A stretch of DNA of 64,000 bases from JADHMP01 sp016779985 (GCA_016779985.1 JADHMP010000002.1:1-64000), one strand, 5' to 3'. Positions 54,948 through 63,840 are shown, counted from the first letter of the stretch. The notes: generated by a model not told the origin, from the sequence alone. A program made the numbers and translations.

Positions 54948-55998
54948 AAAGATTTTCTTTAACTATAATTTCTACAGGAATAGTCAGATGTAATGCACTT
55001 GAATCGCCTTCAGTGAGAAATTTAAAAATTCCTTTAGCGGCTTTATAGCCCTGCCACTCGGGTTGTTGATTGAGTAAAAAATGAATCTTATTTTCTTCAA
55101 GAAGATTTTTGTTTTTTTCATTTAAATCATAGCCAATTATAGTAAGCTGACTGGTATTTAAATCTTTCAAAACTTTTGGTAAAAGATAGACTCTAGAATT
55201 GGTTACGTAGAGGCCCACATTCTTTTTTAAATCCAATAGCGAAATTAGTTTATTTCTAACTACACTAAGATTTTTTGAGGTTGAAACCACACTGTGAACA
55301 GAATTGTTCAATGGACCAATACGATTTTCTAAGAACGAACGAAAAGCAAACTCCCTTTTTTTAATATTATTTTGAATAATGCCCATGTTATTCATAAGGC
55401 TCACAATTAAATAATTACCAGTATCACCCACAACATTGTGAAGCAGTCGAGCTGCTACCGCTCCACTTTTTAGCGAATCTTGATAAATAGCAAAATGTGG
55501 TTCTTTGAAGTCATGGTGTGTGTCAATAAAAACAACCTTTATCTTTTTTTCACTTGCTTTTTTTAATAAGTCTTTACTTTGATTGAAAAAATAAGGAACA
55601 GTTATGATAGCATCAAAGGATAAATCAAAGATAGCATTGGCCTGATCAACAAATGTTTTCTCATTAGACATTTTAAATGTCACAAGACTATAAGTGATTC
55701 CAAAATCTTTTAATTCTTCAACAGCTTTGTGAATTCCAGAATAGGGTAGGTTCCAATAATTATCGCTTAGTCTGGCTTCAATAGGAAGAAGGACTGCAAT
55801 TCGTATGGTTTTGCTTCGAGCAAGTTTTAATCTACTTGCAGCATTGTTTTTCTTGTAGCCGGTTTTTTTAATAACACTGTGAATGAGTGCAGCAGTTTTT
55901 TCTGAAACGCCTGCTCTTTCATGAATCACACGGTCAACCGTTCCTATAGACACACCGGCTAATTCTGCAATTTCCTTAATGCCTATCTCCTCACTCAT
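54946..55998 (-). CDS. LacI-family regulator with periplasmic-binding-like domain
   Basis: The 350-residue protein begins with a LacI-type helix-turn-helix (IKEIAELAGVSIGTVDRVIHERAGVSEKT, about 7-35), where the recognition helix reads IGTVDRVIH, then a hinge NNAASRLKLARSKT and a C-terminal sugar-binding type I periplasmic-binding fold (FDAIITVPYFFNQ, VVFIDTHHDF, DSLKSGAVAARLLHN, TIIGYDLNEKN). It probably represses the uronate operons through the 16-bp palindromes and is released by an uronate-pathway metabolite; that is inference. I use the ATG at 55998 over an upstream TTG. Confidence 0.9.
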   Translation of the reverse strand: MSEEIGIKEIAELAGVSIGTVDRVIHERAGVSEKTAALIHSVIKKTGYKKNNAASRLKLARSKTIRIAVLLPIEARLSDNYWNLPYSGIHKAVEELKDFGITYSLVTFKMSNEKTFVDQANAIFDLSFDAIITVPYFFNQSKDLLKKASEKKIKVVFIDTHHDFKEPHFAIYQDSLKSGAVAARLLHNVVGDTGNYLIVSLMNNMGIIQNNIKKREFAFRSFLENRIGPLNNSVHSVVSTSKNLSVVRNKLISLLDLKKNVGLYVTNSRVYLLPKVLKDLNTSQLTIIGYDLNEKNKNLLEENKIHFLLNQQPEWQGYKAAKGIFKFLTEGDSSALHLTIPVEIIVKENL

Positions 55999-56065
55999 GG
56001 TAGACAATTTTCAATTTGGATTCAATAATTAGAATCGCAAATTTCAAAAATATATTTTATAAAAA

Positions 56066-56674
56066 TTAGAGTTCTTTTAAATAAATGTTTCTGAAGCTTA
56101 TGGACATCTCTCTTTTAGGATGCAATTGAAGCCCTGTAGGGCCTTCCAAATTGGCATTTTCTAGTTGATAATCCAAAACTTTTACCCCATTCAGCCATGT
56201 TTGATATCTATTTTTTTCAGCTCTAACTTCGAGTGTGTTCCATGCCTTCTGTTGGAGTAGATCAGGATGGTTTTTTAAGGCTTCAACAGGATAACCTTGT
56301 TTGGGCACATAAGGTGATGCCGTCATATCTCTTTTTAAAGAACCTGAAATACCAATCTGAATTTGCGGGTTTTGAGGATTCTCACCGCGTATAAAAACAC
56401 CTGAATCTACCGTGCCTTGACCCATTTTAAAATCTAGTTTTATTACAAAATCCCGAAATTTTTGAGTACTCCAAAGAGTTGATCCTTTTTGATCTGGATC
56501 ACTTTGAGCAACAAGATGCCCTTCTTTATTTATTGTCCACCAAATGTTGTTATTGGGTTCAACCCAATTCTTAAAGTTTTTTCCATTAAAAAAACGGTCT
56601 TTCTTCGTGAAATTTTCTTGCCCATGAAGAGCTAGACAAACAAAGAAACAAATACTTATCGTGTAAAATTTCAT
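56066..56674 (-). CDS. DUF1080 (3-keto-disaccharide hydrolase family) secreted protein
   Basis: The 202-residue protein has a Sec signal peptide (MKFYTISICFFVCLALHGQ) and one DUF1080 jelly-roll domain: FFNGKNFKNWVEPNNNIWWTINKEGHLVAQ, STLWSTQKFRDFVIKLDFKMGQGTVDSGVFIRGENPQ and EGPTGLQLHPKREMSISFRNIYLKEL. The family has been reassigned as 3-keto-disaccharide hydrolase, acting on C3-oxidised glycosides in the periplasm. Its neighbours are a PmoA-like gene and a Gfo/Idh/MocA gene, a recurring trio. Confidence 0.88.
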   Translation of the reverse strand: MKFYTISICFFVCLALHGQENFTKKDRFFNGKNFKNWVEPNNNIWWTINKEGHLVAQSDPDQKGSTLWSTQKFRDFVIKLDFKMGQGTVDSGVFIRGENPQNPQIQIGISGSLKRDMTASPYVPKQGYPVEALKNHPDLLQQKAWNTLEVRAEKNRYQTWLNGVKVLDYQLENANLEGPTGLQLHPKREMSISFRNIYLKEL

Positions 56675-56682
56675 GGTTGGGT

Positions 56683-57744
56683 TTAAAAGTCTTTTAGTTG
56701 ATTAGCAGCGACTTGATCTATAGCTTTACCATTGCTTACAACAATTCGGTACTTAAATGTCAATGAATCGTTTTTTTCAATGGAAGCATTTAATTCTTGA
56801 GCACCTTTTGAGAAGATTTTTTGGCCTAAAGGATTGGCAGCAAAGAGCCCATATCCTCGCGCATGCCAATAGGTTGGATAGCCTATATTTTCGGGATGAT
56901 CATAAATTGTAATCGATACATTTTCCTGATCAATTACGCCATTTAGGGCGACCCATTCTGCACGAGTCCCCCAGACCGCCTCTCCAGTGATACCTTCTGA
57001 ACTAATATAAAGACCCGTTACTCCTTCATTATTTAAAGCCTTTACTTCGCTTGGGATGCCATTAGCATCTGTAAAAATTTCAGGTTTTTTACTTGGATGT
57101 TCAAGTGCTCTGGTCACACGAACAGCAACAAAGCCTTCTTTATTGTCTGATAAACGAACATTGGTCTTCGCCATAAGAGTAGTTTCACGATCAATAATTC
57201 GATTGTTACCCGCCTCAGAAAAAATAAATTTTGTGTGTTCTTCAATGAGAATTGTTCCGTCAGGGGCTTTCCATTGAGCCACCACATTTAGTGCAGCGTT
57301 GGTTTGGTCCAATTGCACCGACTTGTGAAAAACTGTACCATATTGGCCTTTGTTTTCTAAGGGTATAGCGTCAGAATGATTCCAAAAATCAAACCCATTC
57401 ACATCTCCGTAATTGAGCCAGTGGCCAACATGATGTGGATGATCCACCCTTTCTCCAGGAAAAGGATCTATGGGAAACCCTCTTGTTAATGATTTTCCAC
57501 TCGCAGTGATTAATGGATATAAGACGGGTTTGTAATAGGCATCCGTATACCGATAACTAGTAAAAAGCGATGCTCCAAAATAGACATCTACTTTTTGAGT
57601 GGCTTGATCTTCTACAAAACGAACCGTAGCTTCTGAGTCTTTTTCCATTTGATTGTCCTGTTTTTTTGAAACAGCCTCATTGCACCCAAAAAAAGGGGCA
57701 ACTAAAAGTATTAAGATAAATAGTAGTCGCATTTGGAAAGTCAT
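56683..57744 (-). CDS. PmoA-like (DUF6807) lipoprotein
   Basis: The 353-residue protein has a lipoprotein signal (LLVAPFFGC) and the DUF6807 pattern: GKSLTRGFPIDPFPGERVDHPHHVGHWLNYGDVNGFDFWN, with the HPHHVGHW His cluster, then VRVTRALEHP and NPENIGYPTYWHARGYGLFAANPLG. A second ATG at 57732 gives a shorter signal peptide. It is paralogous to the lipoprotein at 38869, and its gene lies 2 bases after a Gfo/Idh/MocA gene. Function is unproven. Confidence 0.87.
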   Translation of the reverse strand: MTFQMRLLFILILLVAPFFGCNEAVSKKQDNQMEKDSEATVRFVEDQATQKVDVYFGASLFTSYRYTDAYYKPVLYPLITASGKSLTRGFPIDPFPGERVDHPHHVGHWLNYGDVNGFDFWNHSDAIPLENKGQYGTVFHKSVQLDQTNAALNVVAQWKAPDGTILIEEHTKFIFSEAGNNRIIDRETTLMAKTNVRLSDNKEGFVAVRVTRALEHPSKKPEIFTDANGIPSEVKALNNEGVTGLYISSEGITGEAVWGTRAEWVALNGVIDQENVSITIYDHPENIGYPTYWHARGYGLFAANPLGQKIFSKGAQELNASIEKNDSLTFKYRIVVSNGKAIDQVAANQLKDF

Positions 57745-57746
57745 TT

Positions 57747-59108
57747 TTAATACTTAAATACTTTTCCACCCGCTAAAACTTCTTGATTTGCTTCATCAAA
57801 AGTTGACTTGAGCCCTGTCCGAAGTGCTGCAGTGGTCATAATATTTGCAATAGAATGATTGTATCCAGCTTCAATAGAACCATTCGTTTTCTTTCTACTG
57901 CGAACGCATTCCATCCAATTGAGCATATGCATAGAAGTCATATTATCAGCTCCTGTGTTGGCCGAAGTAACAACTTTAACGGCAGCATCTGTTAAATTAT
58001 AATCTGGAAGTAAATTTGCGTCCATCCCCATTCGTTTTGCCTGTCCTCTTGAGAGACCGCCATTAGAAGAAACCTTATTGGTTTTCAAATTGAGTTCACC
58101 TCCGTTAGAATAATATATTTCTTTAGTTCCACCCGCTGAATTGGTAAATCTAGAAGAATAAACTACTTGGAATCCATTTTCAGGGTTGTTAGTTTCTCCA
58201 TAATCAAAAACAGCTGTCATGGTGTCAAAGTTTTTTCTACCATCTTTCCATAAGTAAATACCTCCATTGGCAGCCACACTTCTAGGATGGTCTAAACCAG
58301 AGAACCAATGCACCGTATCAATTTGGTGAGACATCCATTGCCCAGGGATTCCAGACGAATAGGGCCAAAATAGACGGTATTCTAGATATTTTCTTGGATC
58401 CCATGCTTCATAAGGACGGTTCATCAAATAACGTTTCCAGTCAGTATCAGATTCTCTAATTTCTTTGGTAAGTTTTGGAAGACGCCAGCGTCCAGGCTGA
58501 TTAACATTCCAACTCATTTCCACCATCATAATGTCACCAAATTTTCCTGATTTTATATATTGATTAGCGGCATGATAGTTGGCACCACTTCTTCTTTGCG
58601 AGCCAATTTGAAAAACAATACCCGATTCTTCAACAGCTTTTCTTCCAAGTCGAGCATCTTCCATTGTTTCTGCAAAGGGTTTTTCTACATAAGCATCTTT
58701 TTTGGCATTGGCAGCTTGAACTGTATGTAATGCATGTTGAAAATCAGCGGTAGAAATGATAACAGCATCAATGCTATTGGTCTCATACATTTCTTCATTA
58801 TTACGCCACATTTTGGCTTTATTTCCAGCCTTTTCTTTAATATATGCCGCTCCTTCTTCTCTTCTTCTATTCCAAATGTCTGAAACCCCAACAATTTCAA
58901 AATTCATGTTTTTTTGATTGCCTACAAAGGCAGGGATCAAAGCTCCTTTGGCACGATTTGAAAAACCAACAATTCCAACTCTAACGCGATCGTTAGCACC
59001 CATTATCTTTCTGTAGCTTTGAGCACTTAGCCCATTTGCTACCCCGAAGGTTAAAGCACCTGTAGCTAACGAAGTTTTCTTAATAAAATTTCTTCTTGTC
59101 TTATCCAT
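57747..59108 (-). CDS. Tat-exported Gfo/Idh/MocA oxidoreductase
   Basis: The 453-residue protein carries a twin-arginine signal (TRRNFIKKTSLATGALTFGV) and a Gfo/Idh/MocA fold: VRVGIVGFSNRAKGALIPA, DAVIISTADFQHALHTVQAANAKKDAYVEKPFAETMED and QWMSHQIDTVHWFSGLDHPRSV (the Asp/His helix). It is a likely NAD(P)-dependent sugar oxidase or dehydrogenase that folds with cofactor before export. It sits in the DUF1080/PmoA cluster, 11 bases after the larger DUF1080 gene. Confidence 0.88.
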   Translation of the reverse strand: MDKTRRNFIKKTSLATGALTFGVANGLSAQSYRKIMGANDRVRVGIVGFSNRAKGALIPAFVGNQKNMNFEIVGVSDIWNRRREEGAAYIKEKAGNKAKMWRNNEEMYETNSIDAVIISTADFQHALHTVQAANAKKDAYVEKPFAETMEDARLGRKAVEESGIVFQIGSQRRSGANYHAANQYIKSGKFGDIMMVEMSWNVNQPGRWRLPKLTKEIRESDTDWKRYLMNRPYEAWDPRKYLEYRLFWPYSSGIPGQWMSHQIDTVHWFSGLDHPRSVAANGGIYLWKDGRKNFDTMTAVFDYGETNNPENGFQVVYSSRFTNSAGGTKEIYYSNGGELNLKTNKVSSNGGLSRGQAKRMGMDANLLPDYNLTDAAVKVVTSANTGADNMTSMHMLNWMECVRSRKKTNGSIEAGYNHSIANIMTTAALRTGLKSTFDEANQEVLAGGKVFKY

Positions 59109-59119
59109 TTTTTTACTTT

Positions 59120-60514
59120 TTAAAATTCTCTTAGTTTGATGTTTTTGTATGCGACCTCATCGCCATGGTCTTGCAATAAAATTAGTCCCTTAGGTAGACG
59201 ACCAAAATTTTCCCATATTTCATATTTACTTTTTTCTATTAAAGCCAAAAATGCTTGACTAAAACGATCATATTCTACTACTTTTACATGATTTAACCAA
59301 TGCTCCACTTTTCCACCTTTAACTACAATTCGTGCATTATTCCATGTGTTTGTACCCTTAAAGTTTTTACCTCTTCCACCTGTTGTTAAGTTTTCTGCAC
59401 GGATCAAATCATAGAGTGAACCAACAGTTCTATTGCCATTTTTACCTTCCTTTGCATCAGGATGTCTTCTGTCATCTAACACTTGAAATTCAAGTCCGAT
59501 GGCAGATCCACTTCCTTTATTCAATTCTGTATCGACAAAATATTTAATGCCTGAGTTGGCTCCGGGTGTAATCATAAAATCAACACTTAATTCGAAGTTA
59601 GAAAATTCCTCTAAAGTTACAATATCACCACCGTTTCTAGCTTCAGTTCCATCTGAGGCTAAAACTTTCAATACACCATCATTGATCTCCCATCCTTTGG
59701 ATGGAAAACTATTTAATTTTGCGCCTCTCCATCCTTGTGTTGACTCACCATCCCAAAGTAAACGCCACCCTTTTCTAATTTCATTTTTTGTTAGCATATT
59801 TTTTAGATTGCTCACTTCTGGGGCATAATCATAGACTGGGTTTCGATATTTTTCTAGGTCTTTAGTCAATAATCGAATATTTTTCCAACGCACTTTTTTT
59901 CCTTCATCTTCGGGCTTTCCAATACTGTGCACTTGAAAAGCAATAAACCCTTTGGCTGTTGTTGGATCAACTAAATTAGCACATTGAATTCCGTTGACGT
60001 AGCTGCGAATTTCATTACCTATAGCTTCAATTCGATATTGATTCCACTGTCCAGTTATGAAGGCTTGTTGCCCTTTTGGGTTTAAGGTTAGGGGATATAA
60101 CCATCCGTTTCTCGCTTCATCATAAATACCACCAGCCCATTTTCTAGGACTAGTCTCTATTTCACATTGGTATCCATGAACTCTTCCTTTTTTAAAGTTT
60201 GGAAAGCTATTGCTTCTAAATTGAACACCAGAATTTAATCCATTATCTACCTTGACCTCAAATTCTAAAATAAAATCGGTATATAATTTTTTTGTGGCCA
60301 TGAAACTGTTTGGGGTTTTTCTTTTTGATATTCCAACCATTGCCCCATCTTCAATACGATATTCTGCAGAACCATTTAGTTGAGTAAAATTATCAAAACT
60401 GCTCCCATCAAAAAGTGTTTCCCATTCTGCTTCTTGAGCACTAGCAGTAAAATTTAACAAAAAAAGGAATACAATAAATGGTATACCTATTCTTAAAAAT
60501 ATTGTCTGTATCAA
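59120..60514 (-). CDS. Two-domain DUF1080 (3-keto-disaccharide hydrolase family) protein
   Basis: The 464-residue protein has a Sec signal peptide (ending TASAQ) and two DUF1080 jelly rolls. The first is at about 30-225 (WETLFDGSSFDNFTQLNGSAE, SGVQFRSNSFPNF) and the second at about 250-464 (RLLWDGESTQGWRGAKLNSFP, SGIKYFVDTELNKGSGSAIGLEFQVLDD, WLNHVKVVEYDRFS, ending YKNIKLREF). The start is a TTG at 60514; no in-frame ATG precedes the signal. It is divergent from the rightward uronate genes, with the palindromic operator in between. Confidence 0.88.
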   Translation of the reverse strand: MIQTIFLRIGIPFIVFLFLLNFTASAQEAEWETLFDGSSFDNFTQLNGSAEYRIEDGAMVGISKRKTPNSFMATKKLYTDFILEFEVKVDNGLNSGVQFRSNSFPNFKKGRVHGYQCEIETSPRKWAGGIYDEARNGWLYPLTLNPKGQQAFITGQWNQYRIEAIGNEIRSYVNGIQCANLVDPTTAKGFIAFQVHSIGKPEDEGKKVRWKNIRLLTKDLEKYRNPVYDYAPEVSNLKNMLTKNEIRKGWRLLWDGESTQGWRGAKLNSFPSKGWEINDGVLKVLASDGTEARNGGDIVTLEEFSNFELSVDFMITPGANSGIKYFVDTELNKGSGSAIGLEFQVLDDRRHPDAKEGKNGNRTVGSLYDLIRAENLTTGGRGKNFKGTNTWNNARIVVKGGKVEHWLNHVKVVEYDRFSQAFLALIEKSKYEIWENFGRLPKGLILLQDHGDEVAYKNIKLREF

Positions 60515-60543
60515 TTTAGTTTTGTTTTTGGGTTACGAAAAAG

Positions 60544-60559
60544 TCGTTAACGTTAACGA
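60544..60559. promoter_or_regulatory. Second palindromic operator, upstream of DUF1080 and Gfo/uxu genes
   Basis: The same 16-bp palindrome TCGTTAACGTTAACGA as at 50172-50187 occurs here, 29 bases from the start of the leftward DUF1080 gene and 85 bases from the rightward Gfo/Idh/MocA gene. A plus-strand TAGTTTTG (60517-60524), a -7-like box, lies 19 bases upstream of the palindrome. It joins the two divergent transcripts into the presumed LacI regulon. Confidence 0.75.
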
Positions 60560-60644
60560 ATATAAATAAATCTTTTTTAATATTGTAGATGTTCAAGGGG
60601 GATACTTAATAGTTTTTTTTAATTTTAACAAAACAAACATCTTA

Positions 60645-61838
60645 ATGAATTCCAGAAGAAAATTTATTTCCAAAAGCTCATCATTACTTACAGCAGGGTT
60701 AGTAGCTCCTAAGTTTTCTTCCTTTTCCATATTCACAAAGACACCCAGTATGACTGTCAATCTTGGTATTATTGGAACTGGAAGTAGGGGAATGGGGCTC
60801 ATGAAAATATTAAATGCGATTGAAAATGTTACTGTCACAGCCATTTGTGACACACTTTCTTTCAGACTGTCTGAAGCTCAAGAAATATGTCCAAAAGCAA
60901 AATCCTTTAGTTCTTATAAACAACTTTTGGAGTATAAGAAGTTAGATGGCGTAATTATTAGCACACCTTTAAATACACATGCCACAATTGCTTCAGATGC
61001 AATAGATGCAGATTTACATATCTACTGCGAAAAAACAATGGTGAAAGGTCAGCAAGCTACATTGGATTTAGTTTCAAAAGTAGCTAAAGAGCACAATAAA
61101 ATATTTCAGACGGGGCATCAGTACCATAGTTCTCGTCTCTATTCTCACGTTGTGGAAATGATTCAAGGGGGAAAAATTGGAAAAATTACAGCAGTGAATG
61201 CACAATGGAATAGAAATGGTGATTGGAGAAGGCCTGTGCCTAAAATGATGTATGAGAGACAAGTTAATTGGAGAATGTATCGTGAGTTTTCCTATGGTCT
61301 TCTTGCAGAGCTAAGTTCTCATCAGATAGATTTTGTGAATTGGGTCACCCAATTGCACCCAGAAAAAGTGGCTGGTTTTGGTGGCATTGACTATTGGAAA
61401 GATGGTCGAGAAACGTATGACAATATTCATGTAATCTATAGTTATCCAAATGGTCTAAAGGCAAGCTTTACTTGTCTCACAGCCAATGCAAAAGACGATT
61501 ATAAGATTCGTGTTTTTGGTGATAAAGGGACAATCGTGCTTGACTATTATAAGGCTTGGGAATATCCCGAAGGAGCCTATACGAAAGAATATGGAGATAT
61601 TGATGGAGTTTCGGGTGCCACTGCCAATTGGGAGCCAGGCAAAGGAATCCCTATTGAATATTCACATTTGGATCCAACACGTCAAGCATTAGAAGATTTT
61701 AGAGATGCTATTGTAAATGAAGTACCTCCTATTTCTGATATCACCACAGGGGCTAAGACAGCTGTGGCAATAGATATGGGAATTAGAGCCATGGATCAAA
61801 ATAAAACCGTATACTGGGATAAAACCATTAACCTGTAA
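60645..61838 (+). CDS. Tat-exported Gfo/Idh/MocA oxidoreductase
   Basis: The 397-residue protein has a twin-arginine-type start (SRRKFISKSSSLLTAGLVA) and a Gfo/Idh/MocA fold: LGIIGTGSRGMGLMKIL, DGVIISTPLNTHATIASDAIDADLHIYCEKTMVKG (motif EKT) and LLAELSSHQIDFVNWVTQLHPEKVAGFGG. The signal is less basic than the other two Tat proteins here but is consistent with export. It begins the rightward transcript with the SDR and UxuA genes. Confidence 0.85.
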   Translation: MNSRRKFISKSSSLLTAGLVAPKFSSFSIFTKTPSMTVNLGIIGTGSRGMGLMKILNAIENVTVTAICDTLSFRLSEAQEICPKAKSFSSYKQLLEYKKLDGVIISTPLNTHATIASDAIDADLHIYCEKTMVKGQQATLDLVSKVAKEHNKIFQTGHQYHSSRLYSHVVEMIQGGKIGKITAVNAQWNRNGDWRRPVPKMMYERQVNWRMYREFSYGLLAELSSHQIDFVNWVTQLHPEKVAGFGGIDYWKDGRETYDNIHVIYSYPNGLKASFTCLTANAKDDYKIRVFGDKGTIVLDYYKAWEYPEGAYTKEYGDIDGVSGATANWEPGKGIPIEYSHLDPTRQALEDFRDAIVNEVPPISDITTGAKTAVAIDMGIRAMDQNKTVYWDKTINL

Positions 61839-61848
61839 ACCATACATT

Positions 61849-62655
61849 TTGTTTGATATAAAAGACAAAGTCTTTGTTTTTACTGGAGCGACAGGGACAT
61901 TAGGAAGTATTCAAGCTGAAAGCTTACTTGCTGCTGGTGCCAAAGTAGCTCTATTAGGTAGAAATCAAGATTTACTTAATACTCAAAAAAAACATTTTGA
62001 TTCCTATCTAGAGAACATTGAAACCTTTCAAGTGGATGTTCTCAATAAAGCCGCATTAGAAAACATAGCTCACCACATTCTTGCTCGGTTCGGAACCGTC
62101 GATGGCTTAATTAATGCTGTTGGAGGCAACCTCCCAGGCGCTACCATTGCTGATGATAAGACTATTTTTGATTTAACCGAAAAAGATTTTGATTCAGTCC
62201 TAAGTTTAAATTTAAAGGGTACAATACTTCCTTCAATGGTTTTTGGTGAAATTATGAGTAAAAATGGAACCGGAACAATTGTAAATTATTCTTCTATGGC
62301 AGTAGATAGGGCCATTACGCGAGTGGTGGGTTATTCAGCAGCAAAAGCCGCTATGGAAAATTTCACACGTTGGATGGCAGTTGAAATGGCATTAAAATTT
62401 GGAGATGGTATTCGAGTTAATGCCATTGCACCAGGTTTTTTTATAGCAAAGCAGAATCAGCGACTGCTAACCAATGAAGATGGAACTTTAACGACTAGAG
62501 GTCAAAAAATTATCAATAATACTCCAATGGGTCGATTTGGAAAACCCGAAGAATTAAATGGAGCTATTCATTTTTTATGTAGTGATAGTGCGAGTTTCAT
62601 AACAGGAGTTGTTTTGCCTATAGATGGTGGTTTCAATGCATTCAGTGGAGTTTAA
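61849..62655 (+). CDS. SDR-type D-mannonate oxidoreductase (fructuronate reductase)
   Basis: The 268-residue protein is a classic SDR: FVFTGATGTLGSIQAE at the N terminus, NAVGGNLPGA, the catalytic Ser in IVNYSSMAV, YSAAKAAM (Tyr-x-x-x-Lys), and a C-terminal GVVLPIDGGFNAFSGV. It resembles the SDR mannonate oxidoreductases (YjmF/UxuB-type of other bacteria) that reduce D-fructuronate to D-mannonate. UxuA follows immediately, which supports this. The start codon is TTG at 61849; no ATG lies nearby in frame. It is 10 bases after the Gfo/Idh/MocA stop. Confidence 0.88.
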   Translation: MFDIKDKVFVFTGATGTLGSIQAESLLAAGAKVALLGRNQDLLNTQKKHFDSYLENIETFQVDVLNKAALENIAHHILARFGTVDGLINAVGGNLPGATIADDKTIFDLTEKDFDSVLSLNLKGTILPSMVFGEIMSKNGTGTIVNYSSMAVDRAITRVVGYSAAKAAMENFTRWMAVEMALKFGDGIRVNAIAPGFFIAKQNQRLLTNEDGTLTTRGQKIINNTPMGRFGKPEELNGAIHFLCSDSASFITGVVLPIDGGFNAFSGV

Positions 62656-62658
62656 GCT

Positions 62659-63840
62659 ATGAAAGAATCTTTTCGATGGTATGGTCCGAGTGACCCAGTT
62701 AGTTTGCCACATATTCGTCAGGCAGGTGCAACTGATGTTGTATCAGCACTCCATCACATTCCGAATGGTGAAGTTTGGTCCATAAAAGAAATTAAAGCCC
62801 ATCAAGAACGAATTGAAGCGCATGGTTTGAAGTGGAGTGTCGTAGAATCGATACCAGTTCATGAAGACATTAAGCAACAATTGCCCAATCATGAGCGATA
62901 TATCGAAAATTATAAAAAGAACATTGAAAACCTTGCCCAGTGTGGTATACATATTATATGCTACAATTTTATGCCAGTGCTTGACTGGACAAGAACTCAT
63001 TTAGGAAAGACAATGCCTGACGGTTCTAGAGCATTGGCTTTAGAAATGAATGCCCTTCGTGCTTTTGATCTTTTTATAGCAAGAAGGGAGAATGCAGCTC
63101 AAGATTATAAAAAGGATGAAATCACTGATGCAAAAAATTATTATAATCAGCTAAGCGAAGAAAAACGAAAAATACTTTCAGATAGCATCATTGCCGGTTT
63201 GCCAGGAGCAGAAGAAGGTTATGACCTAGAGGCTTTTAACGCTCAAATTGCTAAGTATAAAAATATTCCCTCAGATCAATTAAGAGAATCACTAATCGTT
63301 TTTTTAAAGCAAATTATTCCCACAGCAGAAACATACAATAGTTTTATGTGTGTGCACCCTGATGACCCACCCTTTTCGTTATTTGGTATTCCTAGAGTGG
63401 TGAGTAATGCAGAGGATCTAAATTTTATTTTCAAATCAATTCCATCCTTACACAATGGATTAACATTTTGTTCTGGATCTTTTGGTGTTCGAAAGGAAAA
63501 TGATTTAATCCAACTTTTTGTGACCCATGCTGAAAGAATACATTTTCTTCATTTTAGAAATATAAAACGTGATGCTAGAGGCAACTTTTATGAAGCTGAT
63601 CATCTTTTGGGTGATGTTGATATGTACGCTTTAGTCAGAGCGGCTTTACGAGAAGAACAAAAAAGAAAAACGGCTGGTAGAAAAGACCATCAAATTCCAA
63701 TGCGACCCGATCATGGGCACCAAATGTTAGATGACCTATCAAAAAAGACAAATCCTGGTTATTCAGCAATTGGTCGTTTGAGGGGCCTAGCAGAACTAAG
63801 AGGTCTTGCCCTAGGCATAGAAAGAAGTGGATTAAACTAA
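62659..63840 (+). CDS. uxuA: Mannonate dehydratase
   Basis: The 393-residue protein has the UxuA pattern: SFRWYGPSDPVSLPHIRQAGATDVVSALHHIPNGEVW at the start, WSVVESIPVHEDIK, CYNFMPVLDWTRT, CVHPDDPPFSLFGIPRVVS, LTFCSGSFGVRKENDL, and HFLHFRNIKRD. It dehydrates D-mannonate to 2-keto-3-deoxygluconate, using Fe/Mn held by His, Asp and Cys residues in these blocks. It follows the SDR by 3 bases and completes the glucuronate branch. The stop overlaps a convergent VOC gene. Confidence 0.95.
   Translation: MKESFRWYGPSDPVSLPHIRQAGATDVVSALHHIPNGEVWSIKEIKAHQERIEAHGLKWSVVESIPVHEDIKQQLPNHERYIENYKKNIENLAQCGIHIICYNFMPVLDWTRTHLGKTMPDGSRALALEMNALRAFDLFIARRENAAQDYKKDEITDAKNYYNQLSEEKRKILSDSIIAGLPGAEEGYDLEAFNAQIAKYKNIPSDQLRESLIVFLKQIIPTAETYNSFMCVHPDDPPFSLFGIPRVVSNAEDLNFIFKSIPSLHNGLTFCSGSFGVRKENDLIQLFVTHAERIHFLHFRNIKRDARGNFYEADHLLGDVDMYALVRAALREEQKRKTAGRKDHQIPMRPDHGHQMLDDLSKKTNPGYSAIGRLRGLAELRGLALGIERSGLN

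Noticed and set aside
36124..63840. Recently acquired genomic island
   Set aside because: No integrase, transposase, flanking tRNA or direct repeats are visible around the uronate locus, and the base composition looks similar to neighbours by eye.
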